This document shows positions 19,701 to 27,050 of a stretch of DNA of 64,000 nt, piece after piece. Numbering within the stretch: the first letter of the stretch is position 1; the number at the start of each line of letters is the position of its first letter. Both the position numbers and the translations under genes were made by a program. The notes beneath the pieces were generated by a model. It worked only from the letters and a program-made list of their open reading frames with translations. It ran no database searches and had not been told where the DNA came from. This DNA is from Gordonia sp. PP30 (GTDB lineage Bacteria; Actinomycetota; Actinomycetes; Mycobacteriales; Mycobacteriaceae), in the NCBI RefSeq assembly GCF_023100845.1, contig NZ_CP095864.1, forward strand, positions 2,976,001 to 3,040,000, given 5' to 3'.

Positions 19701-20354
19701 ACCGACGCGCGGTTCCTCACGGCCCTGGATCTGTGGGCCGGTAAACGCGACGCCCCGGTCACCGACACTCTGCTGGCACTGCTGAAGGATGAGCCGGTCC
19801 CCTATCTGGCGGCCTTGCGCTACAAGGATTCTGGGCTGCGGAAACGTGCCGAGTGGGAGCAGGTGTGGTCGCTGCAGCGCGACGAGGATGCCGGACTCAT
19901 CCAGGCCACCGACATTCCGGTGCCCCCCAAGTACAGCGGTGCCGACTTTGTGAAGCAGTCGTTTTGGTCGCACCGCGGCAAGCTCGACGTCCCCAAAGAG
20001 CGCTTCATCTCCTACCCGGGTGCCGGGCGCGCCACCGACCCCACTCCGCTGCTGGGCTGGGCCGGCTGGAACCACGCCCAGCAAGGCCTGGCATTGGCCG
20101 CCATCTATGCGCAGCGCGAGCAGGAGGGCACCGCGCTGCCCGAGCTGGTGCCCGTCGTCGCCGGGATCGCCGAACTGATGCCGTGGGTTCGGCAATGGCA
20201 TTCCGGTGTCGACCCGAACCTCGGCGTCGACCTCGCCGACTACCTCGCCGGTCAGCTTGCCGAGAAATCTGCCGCCACCGGTGTGCCCATCCCCGATCTG
20301 TCGGCATGGCGCCCGCCGAAAGCGACGCGGGGACGACAGAAGAAGACGGGTTAG
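16773..20354 (+). CDS. pglX: BREX-2 adenine-specific DNA methyltransferase PglX
   Basis: N6-adenine methyltransferase expected to mark host DNA at an asymmetric site and to take part in phage restriction with PglW/Y/Z. It has 1193 residues. SAM-binding motif I is DPTCGSGHF (~residue 238), and catalytic motif IV is NPPY (~377, GNPPYITVKDK). The long C-terminal part, including LNSSTACFWLKQ and a downstream target-recognition-like region, matches full-length PglX. It starts directly at the end of pglW. The next gene has its likely GTG start two bases after the TAG stop, so translation is probably coupled into the extra module. Confidence 0.92.
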   Translation: MALATIDGTGLNTALKPQLALLTDDLRAKLSAEPALEQAWRDEHRRAVTEQRTAVSWTDWSEDQLTQAAVGWLLTSVFVRFCEDNRLLGDDAVWITHPDAVLRQRAVDAEQAFYRQHPDFSYREWLEQAFAALREFPATASLVDEHAALNLLAPSSDAIHQVLGFWRRTDDAGDLVWRFDDPQLSTRFLGDLYQDLSEYAKKKYALLQTPEFVEDFILDQTLEPALRDRPLEDFRVIDPTCGSGHFLLGAFARLTDRWHRQAPALPIRTRVNNALASVYGVDLNPFAVAIARFRLIVAALQACGESSLVNAPNFTLNLASGDSLLYGAEQGGATAFDYGDAAFDKDVVVSGFAYATEDVDRLRTFLAPGQYDAVVGNPPYITVKDKALNTRYREIYHYCKGKYALTVPFMEKFFDLAKPGDRAGWVGQITANSFMKREFGVPLIEQFLVGKDLRLVADTSGAYIPGHGTPTVILVGRNQSAVRDTVRAVLGIQGEPGAPANPAEGKVWSSIITHVDEPGYEDQWISVTDLPRENLREHPWSLSGGGAVELLAGVNAAATRKLGELVTRIGFFGVMGADAVMAVPAAMPTRAHLETATFRPLTVGDEVRDFALIPGEHAWFPYSDSHDLNPLISTPAAARYLWPFRTELGNRATFTKGTYFTDSRPWYEWHQLPKDPTPLSITFAFVATHNHFVLDRGGKVFKQSAPVIKLPEGATEDDHLRLLGTLNSSTACFWLKQNSHDKGNGGIGGGIASEEWERFFEFTGTTLKDFPLPSSAPLARTTRIDSLSHELAAQEPAAALESGGAASGIIDAARAEHARLRGLLIAEQEELDWEVYRNYGLIDEDLFLPVGQAPGISLGERTFEIALARKIAAGDAETAWFSRHGSTPITEIPAHWPAEYRELVERRLAVIESNPFIRLLERPEYKRRWAGESWDTKVQQALADWLLDRLEAPELWFTPQGTPQVRSVAELAGLVETDARFLTALDLWAGKRDAPVTDTLLALLKDEPVPYLAALRYKDSGLRKRAEWEQVWSLQRDEDAGLIQATDIPVPPKYSGADFVKQSFWSHRGKLDVPKERFISYPGAGRATDPTPLLGWAGWNHAQQGLALAAIYAQREQEGTALPELVPVVAGIAELMPWVRQWHSGVDPNLGVDLADYLAGQLAEKSAATGVPIPDLSAWRPPKATRGRQKKTG

Positions 20355-20356
20355 CG

Positions 20357-22762
20357 GTGGTATTCCGGACAGTACCCGGCGGCATCCCGCACGACGTCTA
20401 TCACGTGAAGGCGAAGTGCCCGGTCCTCCTGGAAGATCTGAACCTCGCCCAACTCACCGACCCGCACGCCGGTGTCGACGATGTCAGCACCTACCGGGCC
20501 CGTCGGACCGGCATCCCCTGCGTCCTTTGTCTACCTGAACTGTCGGACACTCTCGGGTCGCTCACCTGGACCAAAGAGTGCGTCATCCTCACCGACACCA
20601 ACGAGGAGCCCGGAATCCTGTTGCACTGGCGCCGAGACCAGCAGAAATCGTGGTGGGGTCTGGTCGTCTGCGAAACCGACGAGGGACCGATCTGCCGGGC
20701 ACTCCCGCAGACCCGACTCCGGGGTCGCTCGGCACCCGGGGAACCCCGCGTTGACTCAGCCGCACCGCCGGTCATGTCCTACCCGGCCCCGGTCGCCCAG
20801 CGCGGCGGTGATCCCGCCCATCGATCCCTGCTCTTGGCGGGACGCTATGCGCCGCACGTTGCGCCGATCAACGAGTACGTCGACAACCTGGTCAAGATGA
20901 CCGGCGAGTGGCTGCCGTATGTGGCCCCCACCTACGGGGGCGTGAACGCCCGCTTGCTCTCGGTCTTCCAGGACCCCGGCCCCAAGACCCGCGTCGAGCA
21001 CGGCACTGGAATGCTCAGTGTGGAAAACCCGGACCCGAGTGCCGCCCGATACCTGAACCTGCTCGGCGGCGTCGACATCGACGTCGCCGAGACGCAATCG
21101 TGGAACGCCTATCCCTGGTATCTCGGCACCACCCGGAACGGTCCGACCGACGAGCAGTTGCGGCGCGGAACGCCCGTACTCGCTGGACTGTGTCGGCTGC
21201 TGCCCAATCTCGACGTGGTCCTGCTGCATGGGAAGGCGGCATGGAGGGCATGGGAGTTGTTGACCAAAGCCAACCCCGAGATCGTCGCCGGCGTCACCGC
21301 GATCAAGACCTATCACACCAGCCCCAAGGTGATTGCTGGCAAGCCGCCCGCCGAACGGGAGCGTCGGGAACGCCGGCTCGCCGCAGACTTCGAGCAGGCG
21401 AAGCTGCTGCTCGACGCCGCGAGCGCTGTTCGGAACATTCCAGGTCCGGCGATGACAGATCGTGCCCCTGAGGGTCCGACCGCTGCGCCCGCGACCGTCT
21501 CGCGCGAGATCGTGGTCCCCGATGCCGGCGAGATCACGGTGGCGGTGGAGCCGGAAGGCCTGCTGGTGTACGGCGACCGCGAGCTGACTCGGGGCTACCT
21601 CGCGCGGCTCACTGAACTGACTCACCGCGCCATCGATGTCGCCGAGATTGACCGCAAGGATCTGGCGGCCGTGTTGGCGCACGGGGCCGCGGCCGCGAAC
21701 ATCGCCGCGCAGCGCGGCCACTTCGTGCGGCTGTCGCCGGAAAGCCTGAAGCTTCTGCAAGCCAACGGTGTAGTCCCGGGGACCGGTGGATACAACCGGA
21801 TGTTCGTGCAGGGGGCGGGCGGCAGGATCGCCGGGCAACTGCAGTGGAAGCAGCTACCGGTCGGGCCCGCTCAGGCCGCGGCGATTCAGATGTTTGCCAT
21901 GCAGATGGCACTCAAGAGCGCCATCACCGCGGTCGAAGCCGCGGTCGCGCAAGTGGACACCAAGGTGAATCAGCTCCTCGCCCTGATTCACGCCGGCCGG
22001 GTAGGCGATGTGGTCGGCACCTACCGGACGCTGCAAGGCGCCGTCGACGCCTTCGAAGAGAACGGACGCCTCCTCGCCACGGACTGGGAGGCCATCGCCC
22101 ATCTCGGGCCGAGCCTGGCGCAGGTGATAGCGCGACTGCACGCCCATCTCGCGGCGACCGCCGACAGCCTCGACCCGGCAGCACCGATCACCGCTCGCGC
22201 CAAGACCCTGCATGATGCTGTGGGCGACAAGGCCTTCGGCGACTCCCTCAGTCTGTTAGTCGTCGCCCAGGAAGCCCTGTACCTGTGGCAGGTGCTGCGG
22301 ATCGAGCGGGTTCGGCAAACCGAAGGCGATGACCTCACGCACGCGATTAAGGCAGCGCGCACCCTCCTTGCCGACCACGCTCGCCAAGACGTCGAACTGT
22401 ATGCGCACACGGTCGAGAAGCTCCGGGCCGTTCGCGAAGTCAAGCCTTTGGAACTCGCGCGAAAGTCAGCCATCCGCGACCTGCGGGCCGACACCGACAC
22501 CATGCGGCAGCAGCTCGATGCCTTCGCCGAGGCACGCCGCGGGCAACTGATCCAGTGGGCCGCCCACAACGATCCCCGGCTGCGCGACGCGGTCGCCGAG
22601 ATCGGCTCCCGGGTGGTGGCTGGCATCGGAAAGCCGGTGAACGCCATCGCGAACCGCTTCGTCGGACCCCGCCCCACACAACCGCAGGCACCGACAACAC
22701 CGAAGACCTTGCAGGTCCGCCGTCTGCCCGGCAAGTCCCGAGATGGGCGGCCGCCGCAGTGA
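20357..22762 (+). CDS. Uracil-DNA-glycosylase-like domain fused to a helical C-terminus
   Basis: 801 residues from a GTG start two bases after pglX; upstream in-frame codons overlap pglX and were excluded. An N-terminal ~60 residues carry Cys in KAKCP and IPCVLC, a possible metal site. Residues ~195-330 resemble the UDG fold: FQDPGPKTR, then NAYPWYL, an HGKAAWRAW segment, and TYHTSPKV in the place of the family HPSP motif. From ~366 (MTDRAPEGP) the protein changes to an unrelated region with long helical, coiled-coil-prone stretches and a Pro-rich tail. It overlaps the next gene by GTGA. An alternative ATG at 20774 would drop the Cys region but keep the UDG part. A base-excision or modified-base sensing role within BREX is inference. 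Confidence 0.7.
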   Translation: MVFRTVPGGIPHDVYHVKAKCPVLLEDLNLAQLTDPHAGVDDVSTYRARRTGIPCVLCLPELSDTLGSLTWTKECVILTDTNEEPGILLHWRRDQQKSWWGLVVCETDEGPICRALPQTRLRGRSAPGEPRVDSAAPPVMSYPAPVAQRGGDPAHRSLLLAGRYAPHVAPINEYVDNLVKMTGEWLPYVAPTYGGVNARLLSVFQDPGPKTRVEHGTGMLSVENPDPSAARYLNLLGGVDIDVAETQSWNAYPWYLGTTRNGPTDEQLRRGTPVLAGLCRLLPNLDVVLLHGKAAWRAWELLTKANPEIVAGVTAIKTYHTSPKVIAGKPPAERERRERRLAADFEQAKLLLDAASAVRNIPGPAMTDRAPEGPTAAPATVSREIVVPDAGEITVAVEPEGLLVYGDRELTRGYLARLTELTHRAIDVAEIDRKDLAAVLAHGAAAANIAAQRGHFVRLSPESLKLLQANGVVPGTGGYNRMFVQGAGGRIAGQLQWKQLPVGPAQAAAIQMFAMQMALKSAITAVEAAVAQVDTKVNQLLALIHAGRVGDVVGTYRTLQGAVDAFEENGRLLATDWEAIAHLGPSLAQVIARLHAHLAATADSLDPAAPITARAKTLHDAVGDKAFGDSLSLLVVAQEALYLWQVLRIERVRQTEGDDLTHAIKAARTLLADHARQDVELYAHTVEKLRAVREVKPLELARKSAIRDLRADTDTMRQQLDAFAEARRGQLIQWAAHNDPRLRDAVAEIGSRVVAGIGKPVNAIANRFVGPRPTQPQAPTTPKTLQVRRLPGKSRDGRPPQ

Positions 22763-24288
22763 CCTGGCAAGTCGATGGACCGCAGTGGTGCACACCCGGC
22801 CTCGATGTGCGGGGCGGCCGCTATCCGCTCGCCGTGGAAGCCCCCGTCCTTCGCATGATCGATAGGCTCGTCCCGGGAGTCTCCACCCTGACCTACCTCG
22901 GTCGCTACTACTCGTTGTACTGGGCATTGGCCGAGTACGCGGAACGGAACCGTCTGGATGCTGCTGCATGCAAGACTCTGCTGCGCCGAGCTGAGGTCGG
23001 GGTCGCGCTAACGTCCATGTGGGATCCCGAATCGGGAACCATCTTCCCGGCTAACTCCGGAATGCACGGGTCCTCAACCATCGGTGCAGTCATGGATAAG
23101 GGTCTTCAGAAACTCGCCGATGAGGGAGCTGGTTCGTACTCGCCGCGCACCTGGGGTTTCTGGTCCCAGTACGGCGGCCCCAGCGTGACCCTCGGAAGCG
23201 TCGCTGTGGAGAAGCGCGCATTCCGGCGGGGTGAGGTGCAATGCCCAGAGGCCGTGTTTGAGCTGTTCCATCCGCTCCTGAAACTGTGCGCCGAACGCCC
23301 GGTGGCAGAAACGGACCTGCCACACCTGCCGAATTATGCGGACTTCGGGCCCGCCTCTGCCGACTACGAGCCTCTTCGCGGACTGCTGGTCGGCGAGCCG
23401 TCACTGCGAGACACCCCGGTCGGCAACGACGGCACCCGTCGTGCTGCTTTTCGGCTCATCGCGCGGAGCACTCAACTTGCTGGCAGCGAACCCACTTCGT
23501 CATGGACCGCGGTTGTTCGCAAAGCAGTCGGGTACGGGCCGTACCTGGCCGACGATCCCGTTCTCGCCCATGAAGACCAGGCACAGGCATGGCGCGGAAC
23601 CCTGTTGCGACATCGATCGGTAGGCGCGTGGCGGTGGCTGTGGTCAGCGCTGGTGGAACAAGTCCATGAGTCCGTAAGTCCGGTGCCCGCCGCACATCTT
23701 TCGGACTGGATTCGCGAAGCTGTCGATGATGTTTCCTTGCGAACCTTCCTTCAGGATCTGCCACCGACACGGGTAACACTTGAGAACCTGCTCCCCGCGG
23801 AGTCCGAGATCGATGCCCGCCTCGCTGATGACGGCGGGGTCCAGTGGGCGGTCGGGTTGCTTCTGCTCGGCGCTCAACGTTCCGCGGAGTTGGCCGATGA
23901 CACGGCTCGCCTTGCGTTCCTGGGTGGCTCAGCGCGTGGCGCGAATGAGTTCCTGTCCCCGGCCTGGGTCGCCGGTCGCCGCAACGACTTCGCCGACGCC
24001 TCGCTGGGTGACTTCGCCGCGGCTCTCGTTGACGACATGCTGGCGCAATCGCACCGCGTGGCACTCCGCAAAACGTCCGTACAGGCTGGCCGACTCGTCA
24101 TGTTCAGTAAGCTCCACGAACGGGAAGGACTGTACTTCGCCACCGGTACCGAAGGCCGCGGAAACGTAGGTCTGCGCACTGAGCAACTCGGAAGCCTCGC
24201 CCACCAACTCGGCCTCGTTGACGTTCAGGACGACGGCGTCCGAACCGTCACCGAGCTCGGTCGAGCCGCATTGGACCTTCCGTCATGA
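22759..24288 (+). CDS. Unrecognised protein between UDG-like and PLD-like genes
   Basis: 509 residues from a GTG that overlaps the previous stop (GTGA); the longer in-frame extension overlaps the UDG-like gene and is low-complexity Arg/Pro. I do not recognise the family. The N-terminal ~100 residues contain LTYLGRYYSLYWALAEYA, followed by a conserved-looking SGMHGSSTIGAV segment and RTWGFWSQYGGP. The C-terminal ~80 residues (GLYFATGTEGRGNVGLRTEQ, then a short LGLVDVQDDG stretch) look like a winged-helix end. There are no membrane segments. It is coupled on both sides (its TGA overlaps the next ATG), which argues for a complex or joint function with the UDG-like and PLD-like proteins. Confidence 0.75.
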   Translation: MTWQVDGPQWCTPGLDVRGGRYPLAVEAPVLRMIDRLVPGVSTLTYLGRYYSLYWALAEYAERNRLDAAACKTLLRRAEVGVALTSMWDPESGTIFPANSGMHGSSTIGAVMDKGLQKLADEGAGSYSPRTWGFWSQYGGPSVTLGSVAVEKRAFRRGEVQCPEAVFELFHPLLKLCAERPVAETDLPHLPNYADFGPASADYEPLRGLLVGEPSLRDTPVGNDGTRRAAFRLIARSTQLAGSEPTSSWTAVVRKAVGYGPYLADDPVLAHEDQAQAWRGTLLRHRSVGAWRWLWSALVEQVHESVSPVPAAHLSDWIREAVDDVSLRTFLQDLPPTRVTLENLLPAESEIDARLADDGGVQWAVGLLLLGAQRSAELADDTARLAFLGGSARGANEFLSPAWVAGRRNDFADASLGDFAAALVDDMLAQSHRVALRKTSVQAGRLVMFSKLHEREGLYFATGTEGRGNVGLRTEQLGSLAHQLGLVDVQDDGVRTVTELGRAALDLPS

Positions 24289-26915
24289 GCAAGATCGATT
24301 TCCAGTTCTCGTCGCCACTGACATTGCTGGCCGAATGGCGCGACAATATTGGGCGCCTCGACGACGCGCTGGTCCTCGGCTACACCGTCGACCTTGCATT
24401 CCTGGAACATTTCTTCATTAACCAGGCGCGCGGGCTAGGCGCTCGCATCACGATACTCTCCGACGCACACAACGCGGTCCACTCCGACGTCGACGTCCGC
24501 GGTGCCGGACGCATTTACCAGCACGGGTACGCCCTATGCAGCGGAGCCTTTCACCCGAAGCTCGCCCTCCTGATCGGCGAAGACGACATCTGGGTGGCCA
24601 TCGGCTCAGGCAATCCAACAACGTCTGGGTGGGGCCACAACCGGGAGCTCTGGCTCACCATCAAAGCCGAGACCGAGTCGGGGCCGGCAGCCCTGGCAGA
24701 TCTGGCCGATTGGCTCCGCCAACTTCCCCATGCCGTGTCGATTCCGCACTGGATCGCCTCAACCCTCACCGAGGTCGCCGGTCGACTGTCCGCTGCGGCG
24801 ACCGATCCGACCATCGACGGCCTGACGATCCTCGGCAATCTACACACCCCGATTCTGGAGCAATTGCCCGATACTTCCGTCGATCACCTCGGCCTGAGCG
24901 CGCCGTTCTTCGATCCGCGCGCACAGGCGGCGCGCGCACTTATCGGCCGCCTACGGCCACGCTCGGTCACACTCGGCATCCAACCCCTCTTGTCCAGCTA
25001 CGACGGGCATACGTTGGCCGCGGCCTTGGACCAGGCGCCCCGCGCTGAGGTCCGACACCTGTCCGAAGCGGGAGGTCGGCTCTCACACGGCAAGCTCATC
25101 GAATGGGCCGCCGACCGCCAGCACACCGCGATGACAGGCAGCGCCAACCTCAGTGTCTCCGCATTGATGCGGAGCACCGCCCAAGGCGGCAACTGCGAGC
25201 TTATTGCCTGCCGCACCATCGACGAGTCGTTGCTCCCTGCGGGAGAAACGATCTCACGCCAGACTCTCGCTGCGGCTAACACCCTAAGCGACGAGGCTTC
25301 CACCCCACCGGTCCCGACGATCGCTGTATTGGGCGCCCGTCTTGTGGCCGAGGGAATCGACGTGGAGATCGTCTGCAACACACCTGGAAAGGTAGAATTC
25401 GAGGGGTCAGCAGATGGTGGACCCAACAGCTGGACGGTCCTCGCACGGTTCAGCGGGTTGAATGGGCACACCCGGCGAACAGTGCCGACACCAGCAACGC
25501 CGTGCCGCGCCCTTCGCGCACGATTCACTACCGAGACCGGCGAGGTGTGGGTCTCGCCGACGGCATTCATCACCGACACCGTTAAGTGCCAGGCTCCCAC
25601 CGGACGCAAGGCTGCCTCACTCATCGGCGACTACGGCATCGACAAGGTGATCGACGACCCCGAACTCGCCGAGCGATTCACTAAAGACATGCGGCGACTC
25701 CTGCAGGAATCCGCCAAAGCTCGCGCCACTGACGAGCCATCCGCACCGGCGCCGACCAAGGCAGCGGGAGTTCCGGCTGACAGTGATCGCTGGGGCACGT
25801 GGATGGCGAGCTTCCAGCAGACCGTGCAGCCGTCTCTCGCTGGGCTGTTGTTTCCCGGTGCGGCGTCGATCCTCCAGATCAGCGCCGCGGGTTGGTCGAT
25901 CGACGTCGATGAAGGCACGGACATCGCTGAGGACGAGGACGCAGAAGCGTTCGAACAGCCCGTTGACGGGCAGGCAGCGCGGCGAGAAGCGTCCTCGGTC
26001 GCCGAGGAGCTCCGTCCAAAATGGAAGCGGTGGGACCGGACCCTTGTTCGGCAACTCCGAGACAGGGACGTCGACTTGGGATTGCGGCTCCTCGTTCTCC
26101 GGTTGCACCTGGACCTGCTGGCCGGTGACGTGTTCCGCGGCGAGGACGATTGGACATGGGAGTTGATGGACTTGATCCATGTGGTCGCTCTCACCAAAGA
26201 CACCGACGTCCTGCGAACCAGTCCGGAGGTGGCCGAGGCGCCTGCTGAGGTCCAGCGCACTCTCGGTGCTCTTCTCGCCGTCTGCTTCAGCCTGCTCTTC
26301 GACGAACTCCGCCAGGTCGGCGGCAACGAATGGGACCTGCGAGCGCAGCGTCTATGGCGTGCCCTCGCTCCCCTGGTCGCCAACACCGATGATTCCTGCC
26401 TTGAGCACCAACTCCTGAGCCCCGGCCAGTCCAGCGGTCCGGTGGCCGGCGAGACCGCCACAAAAAGCCTGAGGGACCGCGCATTGGCCGCGCTCAGCGA
26501 CCCGCACGCCGAAACCTCCGCCCTGCTCGCGGCCGCGGGCACCCCCGCCGAGTTCGTTGACGGTGTCTGGCTGCTCGACGACGAGGCCGTCGCCGGCCGT
26601 CGCACGGTGGCACAGATACTGACCACGACCGGCACCCCCGCTGCAGTCATCGTCACCACCTCCGGTGGCGTCTACGCGGCGCTGTGGGACGCGGACACGC
26701 TGATTTACACAGACACCACAGTCAAGTCGTGGCGCCTGTTCACCATGAGCGGACCGTTCCGCAATCCTCGTTCCCGCCTCGCTGGTACGGACGGACTGGC
26801 CGGCGGATCGAACATTGGCCCATTGGCGCGGCCTGGACCCAAGGTCACCGAGATGTGCGAGCGGGTCGGAGTGAACCCCCAAATGATCACGCTCGCGCTC
26901 ACCTCATGGAGTTGA
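24285..26915 (+). CDS. Phospholipase-D-family nuclease-like protein
   Basis: 876 residues with two HKD-type half-motifs. The first is His90-x-Lys92 followed by GSGN (Asn110). The second is His268-x-Lys270 followed by GSANLS (Asn288) and a GNCEL Glu. Two half-sites normally form one active site in PLD-superfamily nucleases. The second half beyond ~residue 470 is helical and ends with a region rich in beta-like segments (AAVIVTTSGGVYAALW). The start ATG overlaps the previous stop (ATGA). It closes the three-gene block inserted between pglX and pglY; 135 bases follow before pglY. Nuclease effector activity is inferred from the fold, and the substrate is unknown. Confidence 0.78.
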   Translation: MSKIDFQFSSPLTLLAEWRDNIGRLDDALVLGYTVDLAFLEHFFINQARGLGARITILSDAHNAVHSDVDVRGAGRIYQHGYALCSGAFHPKLALLIGEDDIWVAIGSGNPTTSGWGHNRELWLTIKAETESGPAALADLADWLRQLPHAVSIPHWIASTLTEVAGRLSAAATDPTIDGLTILGNLHTPILEQLPDTSVDHLGLSAPFFDPRAQAARALIGRLRPRSVTLGIQPLLSSYDGHTLAAALDQAPRAEVRHLSEAGGRLSHGKLIEWAADRQHTAMTGSANLSVSALMRSTAQGGNCELIACRTIDESLLPAGETISRQTLAAANTLSDEASTPPVPTIAVLGARLVAEGIDVEIVCNTPGKVEFEGSADGGPNSWTVLARFSGLNGHTRRTVPTPATPCRALRARFTTETGEVWVSPTAFITDTVKCQAPTGRKAASLIGDYGIDKVIDDPELAERFTKDMRRLLQESAKARATDEPSAPAPTKAAGVPADSDRWGTWMASFQQTVQPSLAGLLFPGAASILQISAAGWSIDVDEGTDIAEDEDAEAFEQPVDGQAARREASSVAEELRPKWKRWDRTLVRQLRDRDVDLGLRLLVLRLHLDLLAGDVFRGEDDWTWELMDLIHVVALTKDTDVLRTSPEVAEAPAEVQRTLGALLAVCFSLLFDELRQVGGNEWDLRAQRLWRALAPLVANTDDSCLEHQLLSPGQSSGPVAGETATKSLRDRALAALSDPHAETSALLAAAGTPAEFVDGVWLLDDEAVAGRRTVAQILTTTGTPAAVIVTTSGGVYAALWDADTLIYTDTTVKSWRLFTMSGPFRNPRSRLAGTDGLAGGSNIGPLARPGPKVTEMCERVGVNPQMITLALTSWS

Positions 26916-27050
26916 GCGCGAAGAACCGTCCGACCCCAAGATCGTCCTGCTACGGCGGTGCCCGGACGCCGGTGTCCGAGCGGCATGGCACGATGGAATC
27001 CGAACAAACCCCCAGGTCGACGTCACAGCTTGATCGGAGTACAGCACCCG
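26916..27050 (+). other. Spacer before pglY
   Basis: This 135-bp gap is the only sizeable one inside the BREX locus. It has no ORF that looks real. GGAG at about 27036 lies 11 bases before ATG 27051 and may serve as the pglY ribosome binding site. A separate promoter for pglYZ-brxD-brxHI is plausible but I see no strong -35/-10 pair. Confidence 0.35.

Noticed and set aside
20357-26915. Dpd (7-deazapurine) modification system
   Set aside because: A PLD-like protein is part of that system, but no TGT-like DpdA or preQ0 genes are near, and the context is BREX.
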